Source of the DNA: Gigaspora rosea
Lineage: Eukaryota > Glomeromycota > Glomeromycetes > Diversisporales > Gigasporaceae
Assembly (NCBI GenBank): GCA_003550325.1
Contig: QKWP01000759.1
Location: forward strand, 11,172-75,171
Reading direction: 5' to 3'
Length of the DNA stretch: 64,000 nt
The position numbers and the translations under genes are program-made. The stretch's first letter is position 1, and the number at the start of each line of letters is the position of its first letter. Below the pieces are notes generated by a model that searched no databases, was not told the DNA's origin, and saw only the letters and a program-made list of their open reading frames with translations. This document shows positions 24,872 through 38,164 of this stretch, in pieces.

Positions 24872-25172
24872 CCATATATGTCCGAAAATAAGCTATTACC
24901 TAAAATAAGCTACCCCTGATTTTTTAAAAATCTTAAAAATTTTTAAGCAGTTGCTACATATAAACCTTTATTTTTACTAAGTAAACTTCAAAAGTTTGAT
25001 TATGTAAAGTTGTTCAGCACATCAAAATACATTTATAGTAAAAATTTGGTAACATTTAGACAACTTTTTATTAGTACTTTTTTAATTTTTCAAAAAACTC
25101 AATATTTTGAAAATAAGCTACTTGTGTAATTTTTTGGCCAAAAAAGGTAGCTTAATTTCGAACACATATAGT
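24872..25172. mobile_element. 301-bp MITE with TA target duplication
   Basis: Ends CCATATATGTCCGAAAATAA and, inverted, CTATATGTGTTCGAAATTAA, followed by AGCTA on both sides. TA flanks at 24,870-24,871 and 25,173-25,174. Confidence 0.8.
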
Positions 25173-25214
25173 AAATTGGTCATGTATTCCAATAAAATTA
25201 ACAACTGATTTTAT

Positions 25215-25400
25215 ATATCGCAACTTATAATGAATCAGGATTAAAATAAAATGTGGGTTTCTATTTAACTAGTATTTAACTCTCTCATACTTGTTTAATA
25301 TAAACTTTAAAACTAACCTCTAATCTCAACCCCTAGCCCTAAAGAATGTGCCGATTTGTCAATTTTTTTATAATACATATTTTACTTTAATTATAATCTG
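25215..25400. repeat. Second copy of the 18,165 repeat family
   Basis: Shares TTTCTATTTAACTAG, CTCATACTTGTTTAATATAA and AACCTCTAATCTCAACCCCT with the left arm at 18,190-18,290. Confidence 0.65.
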
Positions 25401-25601
25401 TCACATTTATTTTATATTTATTTCATATTTAATATGTATCCACATTTATATAATCTTGTGCTACTATCTAATTTAACCCTAACACTAAACCTGTATAACT
25501 AATACTAACACACAAAACACTAATCATAATTATTACACTAATACTAATCATAATCATAATTCTAACCCTAAGCCATTCTATCTTCTAATCCTAACCTAAC
25601 T

Positions 25602-26330
25602 CTATACATGATATAAGCAATCTTTAGCAGATATATCATGATATAGCATGCAGCAAGAATGACTTACAAAGATGAAATAAGTACCAATGAATAATGACAC
25701 CAACAAACGATGACACAAATAATGAAAAGAGATACCAACAAAGATACTAGCGACAAAAAAGGACCAATTAATAACATCAGTAATAAAAGAAGGCACCAAC
25801 AAGACAGCACCAAAGATGAATGGCAATGATTCCATATCATGGTGAACCTAAAAAAATCTAAGCAGGTTAAAGAAAATAAAGAAAAAAAAAGAAAAAAAAG
25901 AAAAATAAAAACCTTTACCAGGGCCATTTTACTTCACAAAAACATCAGAGAGAACCAAAGACAACCCGTAAGAGTGTCAGAGAAATATGAAAGACCACCT
26001 ATAAGACCACCTGCAAAAATGCCAGAGAAATATGAAAGACTATCTATAAGACACCCACACAACACCTGCAAGACCACATTATGAACACAATATCAACCCA
26101 CAAAAATGTTAGAGAAATATAAAACACTGAATCCAGAAGAAATTTAACAGCAACTTTGACAACACCAATGACGACACCAACAATAACACAATGACAATAA
26201 TGATGACACCAACATGACGCCAATTGTGACAGCATGATGAAAGATAAGATAAATAAATGAATAAAAAAAATAAAAAATAGTTAGTAAGGAAAGCAAATAA
26301 AGCAAAGGCAAGTGAAAAAAAAACAAATAA
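25602..26330. repeat. Low-complexity direct repeats
   Basis: Short overlapping repeats of the ACACCAACAA / GATGACACCAACA type (25,680-25,830 and 26,150-26,230) enclose two copies of CCAGAGAAATATGAAAGA-type units (25,975-26,045). Open frames here, hydrophobic when read on the minus strand, are products of the repeats. Confidence 0.55.
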
Positions 26331-26459
26331 AAAAACAGATCAAAGATGATCTATACTTATCTATCCAGATCTGGCGATGCACAGCCGATTTTGCAACAGC
26401 AATCAGATCAACTCATGAACTTTTAATCATGTGTTTTTCCCGTTCTTTAATTGGCCAAA

Positions 26460-26529
26460 AAGGCCAGAGATATATAAACTATATATCTCTGGCCAGAGAC
26501 ATATAAACTATATATCTCTGGCCAGAGAT
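26460..26529. repeat. Tandem repeat of a perfect hairpin
   Basis: GGCCAGAGATATATA, loop AAAC-like, then TATATATCTCTGGCC: a ~15-bp stem. The ~36-bp unit is repeated about twice and a third half-unit follows. Confidence 0.8.
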
Positions 26530-27599
26530 ATATAGAAAAGCTCATAAATAAAAAGTGAAAAAATGAATTAATATATGCTCGCCTAAATATAAATGTTAGC
26601 TAAATTTCAGAATACATTCAAAATATTCATATATATTTTAATAATTTTTGCATTTGCCACGTAGAAACATCAGCATTTGTTTTTCGGCAGTAGCATGAAT
26701 CTGGTAGGTGTTTTGTATAACCAAAATCTAATAGGAAGAAAATTACCACAATAACTATACCTTTTCCAGGTTTTTCATTCTGACATAACAAACTTGCATC
26801 TCCAAGTTATTCCTATCTTGTTTAGGCATGTACAGTTCTTCTGTTATGCCAATACAAAGAACCCTTAACTGTTAAAGGTATTGGCTTGAATTTCGAGTTA
26901 CACTGAAGATCGGATATTTATTATAGCGAATTTCACGAGTCACGAAGCCATATCCTTGCGAATCAATAAAGTGTTGAAAAAGAAAATATGAAATACAGGA
27001 CGATAAAGATCGATTTGAATATAATGAAAAAAAAAGCAAGACAATAAAGAATTATCTTTATAGATATCAATGAAAAAGATCAATGCAAATATCAATGTGA
27101 TTATTAATAATTATTATCGTCATTGATAAATGCGCAATTTTTATTGTCATTATTAATAAATTAAATAATAAGTAATTATTATCAATAGTTTATTACATTG
27201 TTGCGGTCTCATGTCTGCATCACGAATTGACCTGGGTATTTCACGATCCGGTATGCTCATACAAGTACAATAACAATATGTTACATTAAGCACATCCCAT
27301 TAACATTCGCCCAATTAAATGTAAATTTTTGTTGACACCGTTCTGGATGGCAGTTAACCATACACTCCGGTACACTGATTGACCAATCTAATTTAATTGA
27401 GTTGTCAATCTTTGGTTGTAAATTTATTTTTAGGACAAACGTTAAAAAATTGGTTTAAATTCAAGTTAAAATATCTCGATAAATTATTATATTAACGTAG
27501 GGTAAAAAGTGAAATACATATAGATATAAACTGGAACATTAATTTGAATCAAAAATCTCGAAATTGATAAAAAAGTACCAAAGACGGGTTTTCCTAATC

Positions 27600-28330
27600 T
27601 ATCACCCGAATTGGCAGGAAGAAAGAAGTATAGATAGGCTTGGTCCAAATTTCAAGGTTATTGGATACTATTGCGGCACAACTGGAGATTGAGATAAGTA
27701 TCGGAATTGTTCATTTAAAAATTTCCTGCTAATACAGGAAATAAAAGTTATAGTAGTTTGCAAAAGATGTGATAACGGCAAGAAACTAAATATACAGTAT
27801 ATTATGCAAATTGATAGAAAACACTTAAGCTATCTAACAATCATTCCAAGACTCCTTAAACTTTGAATTGGTGGGAAAAAAAGAGGTATAGAGAGGCTTG
27901 GTTCGAATTTCAAGGCATTGGATCTTGTTGTGACACAACTGATGATTGAGATAATATTGGAATTGTTAATATTTAAAAATTTCCTGTTAATTCAGGAAAT
28001 AAAATAGTTATAGTGGTTTGCAAAAAATGTGATTCTATGATTTCCATGGTGATAATAGCAGTAAACTTCTAAAATTCAAAATAATTAATTAATTATATAT
28101 TATTTACTAAAATTTCATTTAGTGAGATATTAGCTAAATTAGCTATCAGTGAAACGATTGTTAGTAAGCGTATCCATTAATAAAGTTTAATTATTAAATA
28201 TACAGTATATTATTAACTATATGCATATCGATTCCTGCTAATGCAGAAAATAAGAGTTTGCAAAAGATGTAATTCTGTGATTTTCATGGCAATAATAACA
28301 AAAAACTTCTGAGATTCTAAATAATCTATC
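27600..28330. mobile_element. LTR-like fossil fragments in tandem
   Basis: Two ~280-bp direct copies (starting near 27,600 and 27,880) and a third partial one (from 28,220) share AATTGGCAGGAAGAAAGA-like, CTTGGTTCGAATTTCAAGG and TTTCCTGCTAATACAGGAAA blocks. The first blocks resemble the LTRs at 6,150 and 10,790. They are best read as old, broken LTR pieces of a related family. Confidence 0.5.
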
Positions 28331-28984
28331 AATCATATATTCATATATATTATAATAAAATTTCAGTTAGCGAGTTGTCGGCTAAATGAGCTGTTGGTGC
28401 AATAAAGTAAGGCGTATTTATTACTAATTTTCATTCTAAATAACCTATTAATCATATATTATTTTTGAAGTCTGTAAAATTCTCAAAATCAAAAAATTGC
28501 CTAATTATATGATCATACCTTCTTGCAAATTGTATTGCCTGTTGCCGAATTTAAGTTTTAGACCACAAACATACAATATATTGTTTATTAAATAATAGCA
28601 GTTAGATATGTATATAGTTGTGTTAGTGGCGCCTGAAAAAAGTGCAGAACCATGGATTTGTTTAGGTCAGTTGTACAATTTTAAGTTATGTGCATATGGT
28701 TTATACAGGTATATAACTTTAATTTATTTAGGTTTGTATTAGTTACTGGTTTAATATGTAGTACTTAAGGGACTTCTTTTTATTGTAGCAAATATTTATT
28801 TATTTATTTTTTTTTTTCCTGCAAATATTTATTTATTGTTCGCATTATTGTTCAGTATCTTCTCCTAAATTATAAAAAAATTCGAGTGTAACATTTAGCT
28901 GCAAGGTAACGTTTAGAATACTCAATATAAATAATATTCAATTGTATTACATTAACTATCCATGATGTACATATTTATTTTTAC

Positions 28985-29160
28985 ATAACACGCTTTATCT
29001 TTAACGCGCTTTTTTTTATTTTGCCAGATTCACACTTTTATACAACACGCTTTGTCTTTAACGCACTTTTTTTTTTATTTTGCCAGATTCACACCTATTT
29101 ATTTTTATAGATTTGTCTTTAACACACCTTTTTTTTATTTTTTTTACCAGATTCACAAAT
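28985..29160. repeat. ~60-bp tandem repeat, three copies
   Basis: Units contain ACACGCTTTATCTTTAACGC, a T-run and TGCCAGATTCACA. A fourth degenerate piece lies near 29,410-29,460. Confidence 0.75.
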
Positions 29161-29767
29161 ATAATTTCGATTATATATATCATTACAAAGGAAAAATGAA
29201 ACCTTCGATTATTATTAATATATTAATATGGAGTTATACGTCAAATTTAAACAATTTAGGTATCTACCTTTTATTATCATAAGCTGTTATTTTGGACTTT
29301 TTAATCTACCGCCATATGCTTTATCTATTTAAATATAATACTTGCCTGAAGTTAAATATAAGCTGATTTTCTTCAATTCAATTGTACGTATTACATTAAA
29401 TTGTCCACAATGCACCTATTTATTTTTATACAATACACTTTATCTTTAACGCACTTTTTTGCAAATAGAACTAATTATTCGATTATATCATTACAAAGGA
29501 AAATTGACTGTATTGGATTCAAAAAATTCAACCTTTCGAAATAACGCACATGGGTGTATCCAAAATAACGCCCAGATTAATTCATTAACGCGCAGATGGG
29601 CTTTATTTCGCGCTTATACGATACACTATAATTCCTAAAAAAATATAAAATAAAAAGAGTAAATTAATAAAAATATACTTACTCTTGATATTAATTCTTT
29701 GCATATTTGTAAACTAGCATTCTTGCATGTCCTTACGGACGCGCAGTAAAAATAAGTATTACTAAAC

Positions 29768-29920
29768 CGTATTGCAGCCATCACATAAGTCATATTTTAG
29801 CGAATATTACTTAACCTTAATATTTGTGGCTTTTTGATTATTTGCGGTCACCACATGAGTCATATTTTAGTGAATATTACTTAGCATTGATATTTGTGGC
29901 TCCTTGATTATTTATTCACG
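29768..29920. repeat. ~80-bp tandem duplication
   Basis: CATCACATAAGTCATATTTT / CACCACATGAGTCATATTTT each followed by GAATATTACTTA, TTTGTGGCT and TTGATTATTT. Confidence 0.8.
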
Positions 29921-30465
29921 GGATTTACGGCGCAATTAAACTTTTAGCTTCGGAGAGATAAATTTATCTCATGACAACATAAAGCCAAAAAAAAATTCTA
30001 AATCCCGGTTTTCTTGACAACATTCATTTTTGTGTGTATGCATAAGCAAGCCAATCAGAGCATATTTAACGCGGACACATCATAGAGATTTAATAGTATA
30101 GTTATAAATTTGGCGCCACCAAGAATCGGAATAATATACATACAGCATACAAAATAAAAAAATCCAACAAATCAATTAAAAAGAATGTAATTTTGGAGGA
30201 ACGTCTGTTTATGGTGCCATTTTCTATAAGGTTGTGGTATAATTCTTAGGATGTTAGAAAATAAATAGAAAACTTTATTTTAATTTTTTTTTTAAAAATT
30301 AGACAACTTTCTGTACTCACTTTCCTCCGAGAATTCTAAATAAATTTAAGTTAATATAAGTAAATAAAATAAAGTTTAAAAGCACGTGAAGCAAAATTCG
30401 TACGCGTCACGAATACTATTACCCCAATTAATTCCTAAGTATAAGCGCACAATTTACTTGAAATA

Positions 30466-32325
30466 ATGGAAATGGTTAAACAGCGTCAAAAACGACTTGC
30501 CAGAGAAAGGCAGAGAAATTTAAAAAAGAGAAGAAAAGTTATTGATGCAGAAACAAGAGTGGAAGTAGAGCCCACAAATATAATAGAAACAACCTTAAAT
30601 AATGACAGTATTCCGTCAGTAGAAACAGAAGTTTCTATTAGTACAAATAAGACTAATACTCAATTTAATCGAAGAAGACGAAATTGGATAAAGCGTTACG
30701 AGTTGGAGAGAATGGATCAAACATGTGCCTATTGTGGAGCTAAATTTTGGATGGAAGAAAAAGATCTTAGTAGCAATCGGAGATCTCCAACATTTGCAAT
30801 TTGCTGTGCACACAGCAAAGTGCCCTTACTGGAGCTTCCACCATATTTGCTTAATCTATACACTTCATCTGAACCTACTGCCAATTTATTTCGTAAGAAT
30901 ATTAGAAAATATAACAATATATTAGCTTGCACATCATTTGGAGCCAATATTGATGAATTTCAGGGAAGGGGTGTCTCTAACTTTCGAATTCATGGCCAAG
31001 TCTATCATCGTATTGGATCTTTATTACCGGAAGAAGGCCATGCACCAGCATTCGCCCAATTATACATCTACGATACTGCACATGAGAATCAAAATCAATG
31101 TAACATTATGCAAGATTTAGATGAAGGAATTCTGCAAAATCTACAAAATATGCTTGATCAATACAATCCTTATATCTTCGTCAAGTAAGAGATGCCATTC
31201 AAACAGACCCAACTATTGAAGTTTCATTGCTAATTCATGGCGATAGAACAAAAGATTCTCAACGGTATAATATTCCTATGGCATCTGAAGTAGCAGCTAT
31301 TATGATTGGTGATGGTCATGAGGTGGACCCTTCTAATAGAGATATTCTTATTAGATCACATGATGGAAGTCTACAAAGAATATCAGAATTACATCCCTCA
31401 TATGATCCCCTTCATTACGTATTATTGTTCCCAAGAGGCGATGATAGTTGGCATGATAAAATACCTCTCACTCGGTCTTCTATAAGAGATAGAGTAACTG
31501 AAATGCAATTTTACTCTTATCGATTACAAATTAGTGATGGAAGTTGGCTACATCATGCTGGTTGGTTATATTAGCAATATGTTGTTGATCAATATGCTAA
31601 AATAGAGCAGAGCTGTTTAAATTATATTAGATATAACCAACCATTACTTCGAACTGAATATTACAAGGGTATCGTGGATGCTATACATTCAGGTGATGAA
31701 AGTGCCAATGTAGGTCATCGTATAATCCTTCCATTATCATTTTCAGGTAGGCCACGCCAAATGTATCAGTTATACCAGGATGCTATAGCATTGTACGACA
31801 TTTTGGAAAGCTGGATCTCTTTGTAACTTTTACATGCAATCCTAAGTGGCCAGAAATTGCTAGAGAGTTATTTTCTAACTAAACTGCTGCAAATAAACCT
31901 AATTTAACAACTCAAGTGTTTCACATAAAATTATGAGAACTATTAAAAGACCTATGCCGCAATTATCGTCTTGGTAAAGTTATTGCATATATATACATTG
32001 TTGAATTCCAGAAACGTGGTCTACCTTATGCGCATATTCTATTAATACTTGCATCAGAAGATAAATTAAGGTCCACAGATGCTTATGATTCAATTATCTC
32101 TGCTGAGATTCCAGACTCTATACTATATCCTCTTGCATATGAGACCATGTCAACTATGATGATGCACGGCCCATGTGGTATATTAAATCAAACTGCACCA
32201 TGTATGAAAGATAGTGTGTGTCAAAAACGGTATCCCAAAAGTTTTCAAGAACATACTCACAAAAATGTAAATGGATATCCTGCCTACCGTAGGCGGCAAA
32301 CAAATCATTTTGTTGAGGTCAATGG
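30466..32325 (+). pseudogene. Helitron Rep/helicase protein, N-terminal part
   Basis: Starts MEMVKQRQKRLARERQRNLK, a basic segment, then a C-x2-C motif (TCAYCGAKFW) and a Helitron N-terminal region (ASEVAAIMIGDG, ELHPSYDPLHYVLLFPRGDD, RDRVTEMQFYSYRLQ). Next come Rep blocks: FVTFTCNPKWPEIARE near 31,825 and FQKRGLPYAHILL near 32,010. The last is the HUH motif with its first His changed to Tyr. Lesions seen: frame change near 31,180, TAG near 31,572, frame change near 31,800, stops near 31,880 and 31,935. Reading ends at the transposon insertion site. Confidence 0.85.
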
Positions 32326-33458
32326 AGCATAACAGAAGTTCATTTTAATTGGCAGAAATTGGAGTAAATATGATTGATGATGATCATTTTTTTATACAGT
32401 CAATTGTAATTTTTAGAATACTTTTATTAGTAAAGATTGTCACGTTTTATAAAAATTTTTTTTTGTCTACGTAATAAAACAATGAACTTTATTAATCGAT
32501 TTTTTACCTTTAAACCTATTGTTTTTTAATGAGAGATGCAATTAGATGCAAAAGATTAGAAAACTAAATGAGAAACGAAATTTTTACCGGCCTTGATTAT
32601 GTCGGAAATGTCAGAAGACCATAATAACATATGTTGAGTGAAAGTCCACATAGTAAGTACCAGTTTTCCTTTTACTTATATGTATTAGCGACTATGGAAA
32701 AAAGTGATCACAGCTTAAGTTTAATTAATTTAAAGAAGTCCTTTTTGAGGTTTTAGACTCTTTTAACTAAATTTAGTAAAACTCATGAGTGTTAAGATTA
32801 GAAGAAGGGGAAGAGTCACGATCGAGAATTTAAACAACACCAAGTATTTGGGAGTAGACACGAATTTCACGAGTCATGCACGGTCATTATTTTGGGGCAG
32901 TACCCAAGTACGTTGTATAAAATTCTGATGGGCTGACAAAGTAGGTTTAAACTTGTTTAATATTAAAAAATCTAGCTGATTTATTAATGATTGTAACAGA
33001 CTAATAATAAGTTTCGCTTATACACATAATCAGGAATTTTTATTAATTCCGGAGCAGAGCGGAGGAACTTAAGTCCAGACAATAGGCACTGTATGGGCCG
33101 ACTTCAGTTCAAGTGCAATATGCAAATTTTAATTTAATCAGCACATTATCAATAATCAACAAATAATCAAGAAATATAGACATATAAAATCAAAAATTCA
33201 ACGGATTCAATATTATGTAGTTGGTCGCTATTGTAATTATAAATACATAACTAGTAATAAAACGGCATTTTATAGGGCTGGGGCCTTAAATATTAGTTTT
33301 AAAAAAAAAACCCTACCGTAAAGCTAGTATTGTAGCTTACCTAGTACAGCAAAATTATTTATTAGTTAATAAAATCAATTAATTAATATAAGCAACATAT
33401 TTTATAAATCTATATTAATATGCAACGATAAGACCTATACATATTTTGGGACGCTTAT

Positions 33459-33513
33459 AGCAAAAGCAGGGGATGGGACTATATATTATATAGTCCCATC
33501 CCCTGCTTTTGCT
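33459..33513. repeat. 55-nt perfect palindrome
   Basis: Arms of 27 bp (beginning AGCAAAAGCAGGGGATGGGA) mirror each other around one base at 33,486 with no mismatch. It lies inside the 7.1-kb transposon. Confidence 0.9.
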
Positions 33514-34288
33514 GTGGGCGTTCCTATTTCTTGTCGCCAATGTCTATAATGGTTTGTTATAATACTATGCCTTGCGAGTATCGAGAAACATTAAAATATT
33601 TTGATTTTCTAAAAAAGTAAAATTAACTAAGAAAATTAGTATAATGTTTAAACATACTATAGGATTTTTCTTTTTTTCACTAATAAAATTTTGCCATTTG
33701 CACTGATCTTGCCTTTTAGTATCATTTCTTGCTGTCTTTTGTTTAGGCTTGTGTTTTTGCATTTTGTCATAAATTTCAATATAAAAAAAAAAATACATGT
33801 TGAACTATTAATCATTATGTATTACAGGGGCAGGAGCCGGACATTGCAAAAATTTCTATAAGTAAGGCTTTCACTCCATTCTACCCCAATAATAAAACAG
33901 TTAGCAGGTATTACAACTAGTATAATAAATATTACTAGTTGTGAAATAAGTTCACTATTTTTTAACATGCCAATCAAAAAAATTAATTGTTGCAGAACAT
34001 ACTGCATGATATACATAAAACTATGATATCATATTAATAAAATAAACTAATCTTTTATTTTAAAAAATACTGTATATAGTTTAAGTATTAAAATAATATT
34101 TATTTACTTTTTATAGTATTTATTTATTAATATAGTATTTTTTTTAGTATTAAGTTAAAGTTATACTTTTAGACTTTATTATTAAGTATATATCTTTTTT
34201 AACATTTTTGAATTTCTAAAAAGTTTTAAAGATTGGAACTATATTAAGTTTTATTAATATAGTATAATTTTATTAAAAATAGTTTTAT

Positions 34289-37126
34289 TTACCAATTATA
34301 TATATCATTAAGAGCTGATAAATATTTTAAATTAATACTATCTTGTGCTGATAAAATTTGTGCTTCATTTGTTTCATTATTTTCATTATCATTACTTTCA
34401 TTTTCATCATCATCATTATTATTATCTTCTTCTATAAGTTCTTTTAAATTATTATCACTACTTTCTAATCTTTCTACAAATGATTTTACATTATCAAAAA
34501 TTCCTTTTTTATAATATTGTACACAATATTCACACCTATTATGCTTTTTTTTATAACAATCTAAATGATATCCATGTCCACAAATTAAAATAATTTCATT
34601 TTCTTCTGTAGTTTCAACAAGAACTTCTTTACAAGCATCACATTGATTTGATGTAGGTGGAAATGATGAATGATATCCAGCTGGAAAACTTCTAATATCT
34701 ACTATTAATTGAAGAGCTGATAATGTAAATTTTTTCTTATTTTTAGAAAATTAGGGTTTTCCAATATTAGTATAAATAGAATGAAAATTTTCTATTAAAA
34801 AAATTGATGTTTTTTGAATTAATATATCTAAAGTTGAAGAAGAATAAGGATATTTTCATGTATTTCTATAAAAATTTATAAAAGAATAATTACGATAATT
34901 TAATATTTAAGTTTGTTTTTTTATAGTATCAACTGAATCTTTTGAAGTTGTATTTGCTTGAATTTTACTATGAACATTTTCAACAAAATAGTCATTAAAA
35001 TTTACAAGATATGATTCTAATAATTTACTAAATGGATGATTTGTATCTTTCCAGTAAAAATAATCTGATAAAAAAGCCAAAGGTGCTTTGTTATAATTTT
35101 TTCTATTCTATCGTAATGCAAATGTCCAAATTCGAAAAATAGTTTCTATATATTCTTCAAATGATCCAGATCTAAAAACAATAGCATATATATCTAGAGC
35201 TGCTGGAATTAAATTATCCAAAAGATCAATAAGCATCCTATATTCTATATCTTTACATAATTTAGGAAATTTTAAAATAATTATATTACTAATTTTTTCC
35301 AACTTTCACTTGCCAATTCTAAAAGTAGATTAATTTTATAAGGTTGGGGATTTTTAGATAATTGTTTTTTTTTAAATCCAAAAACATATCTATATAATTT
35401 GTTAAAAAATTCATAATGAACTATTAAAATATGTTGTCTTGTATTTAAAGAAACATGTAAAGGTCCTAAAATTGGAATAAAATTTTTAATATTTGTTGGA
35501 ATAGTAATTTGATAATTTGGATTATTTTTTGAATATTTAGTTCTTTTTGTAATAAAGTTATAGCCTTTCGAATAAATAGTTGACCTGGCCAATCTGCTAC
35601 AACTGGTAAAATATTTTGATCCAAATAATTATATAGTGATAGTATTTGTGTTATCATTGAAAGTGCTTTAATATAATCTGTTGTTGATTTTAATCTATAT
35701 TCTTCAATATTAACAATTTGAACATTTTTTATAGATCTTTCTTCTTTTCGTTCACAAATTGCATCATCATAAATATGAATTGTAAGAAGTTCTATTCGAT
35801 CAAAATGTTGAAATTTTTGAATATTTTGATTAGTCCAATAAAATTTCTGAGCATTATAACTTATATCAAAATTTCTATTATATTTTCCAAGCAAATATTT
35901 ATTAATTAAAGTTGCATCAATATTAAGAGGATTAAAAAATGGAATATTATTAAATATTGCTGGAATTGGTCTACAATTTTCAATTCTTTTTGCAACACAT
36001 GTAGCCATATCATATGTATTTGATAATGATGTTTTATCTAATCTTTTATAAGAATGAATTGAATGATAATCATCAATATTAAAAATATGCATATTATTTT
36101 GCTAAATAAATAAATATATTAAATCAATAAATTAAAATAAAAATATATTTAAAATTATTATTAAAAATTTACTTACAAAAAATAAAAAATAATTAGAAAT
36201 TTTTAAAGAATGTCCTTTTGCTATTTTTTTTTTATAATCATCAACTGTTTTATAACATGCTGTAATTCCAAGATTTGCTAATGTATCTATTGCAGAACCA
36301 CTACATCCAGATGCTAATAAATAAAGGCCAATTTCTATTTTTAATTCATTTGCAAATTTATTTCGAGCTCCAGCAAGAAGATAACAAAATCCAACTGCTA
36401 TTTTTTTATCATTTTCTTTAGTTTGATTATCTCTGCTTTTTGGACTTATAGCATTAAAAATTTCATCAAAAAATCCATCAAGTAAAAAATTAGATTTTGT
36501 AATTAATTCTGAAAACTTTTTAGGATCTAGTTCTATTGGATTATTTAGACTTCTTTGTTCATTAAAAAGAATTTTTGAAAGTAAATCTATTTTATTTTCA
36601 AAACTTAAAGCTAAATATTAATAAAAATATTATTAGTATTAAAAAAAATATAATAAATAAATAAAATATAATAAATTAAAAAATTTTACTTGATGTTGAA
36701 ACATTTAAATTTGTTTTATTTGAATTTTGATTTATCTCTGCTTGAAATATTTCTAACTGATTTGCTCTATTAATCAATTTTGTAAAATCATCTTTATTTA
36801 AAATAACTTCATCATCTACAATATCAATTGTAATATCTTTCCATTCATCAGTAATAATTTCTGAAAGTGTAAAAATTTCATGAATTTTTTTATTAGTAAT
36901 AAATTCTTCTGATTTTCTTTTTTTACTATTTCTATCAGGTTCTACAATTTTTAAATAGTGCATATCACATAATTGATTATTTATTTCTAAATAATTATAC
37001 TCATCAAATGTATTTTTGTCAATTGATTTTTTTTTTGCATATGTAGTAAACTTATAATAATAAGTAATATCATCATTGTTACAATCTTTAACTTTGCAAG
37101 GACCTTTGTTTTGTTCTCGTGGCATT
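34289..37126 (-). pseudogene. Transposase gene of the 7.1-kb element, three exons, decayed
   Basis: Exon 1 (37,126 to about 36,690) starts MPREQNKGPCKVKDCNND and has C-x4-C-x37-C-x2-H spacing (CKVKDC, later LCDMH), like a THAP/C2CH finger. A GTAAAA...TTTAG intron leads to exon 2 (about 36,617-36,178) with KKIAVGFCYLLAGARNKFAN and GLYLLASGCSGSAIDTLANL. A GTAAGT...TTTAG intron leads to exon 3 (from about 36,106) with FNIDDYHSIHSYKR, VVADWPGQLFIRKA, ILGPLHVSLNTRQH and LIDLLDNLIPAALDIYAIVF. The C-terminus carries a RING-like finger (CDACKE ... CGHGYHLDC ... CEYC) and ends IYNW. Exon 3 has a frame change near 35,550, one near 35,280 and stops near 35,106, 34,910 and 34,755. An alternative ATG lies at 37,146. 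Catalytic residues were not identified. Confidence 0.7.
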
Positions 37127-38088
37127 TTAAAATTTTTTTTAAACAAATTATAAATTTAATTGATAAAAAAAAAATTCAAATTAAAAAAAAAAATTTATTT
37201 TATATTTGCATTTATTCAAGTGTTTATATATTTTACTTGCTTATGCATTATTTGCTTACACATTTATTTATTTTGATTACACATTTATTTATTCACTTAC
37301 TATAAATTACCATATACAAAATTCCGGGTGCAGGTCATAGAATCTATAGATGCAAAATGTATAAAGTTTTTATTTTAATAATACAAACTCTTATTTATTC
37401 CTTATACTGAACATTTATTTACACTTGTGTATTTATTTATTCGCTTATACATTTCGCTTATATAAAATTATCTAAATTCGAAATTTATTTAAAAATAAAG
37501 TAGACTATCAATAAAATAAAAAAAAAATTTAAATAATAAAATTTGGCATAAAAATAGTAATTTTAACATAACTATATGTATGTAATTCATAGAAATTTAA
37601 ATTTACCCAAATTTGAAAATATTTATTTATAAAGGCCTAATTTTTGAAAATATTACAAATACGGGCCTAATGTAATAACGAGATCATTTCGCAAAGATCA
37701 CTCACCTCAAATGAAATTGCGGTTAAAGAATAATAACTTTATTCATAATAAGCTTTATATTATTTATTTAATATATAAATACATATTTTAACGAAATATT
37801 TAAAGAGAATAATATAATTATACAAATTCATTTTAAAATAAGATCATTACATTGATTTAGTGAAACATTTCAATGTAATTTTTAGATGTAAAGCATAAAG
37901 ATAACATTTATATGAATGTAATTTTCCATTAAGCATTGTAAATTAATTTTATTTCTGTCTTCATCTTCGATTATTGGTTCATATATTATGGGCTTTTTCA
38001 CCATATTTTCACAAGCATTGGTCTTCTGGTGAGTGGACTCTTTCCATTTTAGTAAATGTCATCCCAATTTGTTTAATATAACGATGAC

Positions 38089-38164
38089 AATATGGGGGTA
38101 GTCAATAGAAACCAAGCAAATTTATTAGATAAATTTGCTTGGTTTCTATTGACCACCCCATATT
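38089..38164. repeat. Small foldback related to the MITE at 61,171
   Basis: Arms AATATGGGGGTAGTCAATAG and its inverse are separated by five bases. The TCAATAGAAA(C/T)CAAGCAAA core is the TIR of the 61,171-61,365 element. Confidence 0.75.

Noticed and set aside
25602-26326. Several hydrophobic minus-strand ORFs resembling membrane proteins
   Set aside because: They overlap each other in different frames and derive from low-complexity ACACCAACAA-type repeats.
27880-27930. GGTTCGAATTTC as a tRNA B box
   Set aside because: No A box, acceptor stem or cloverleaf could be built, and the motif lies in LTR-like fossil sequence repeated nearby.
30616-31120. Overlapping plus and minus ORFs of 60-72 codons
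   Set aside because: All are shadows of the Helitron N-terminal frame, which alone has recognisable Helitron motifs.
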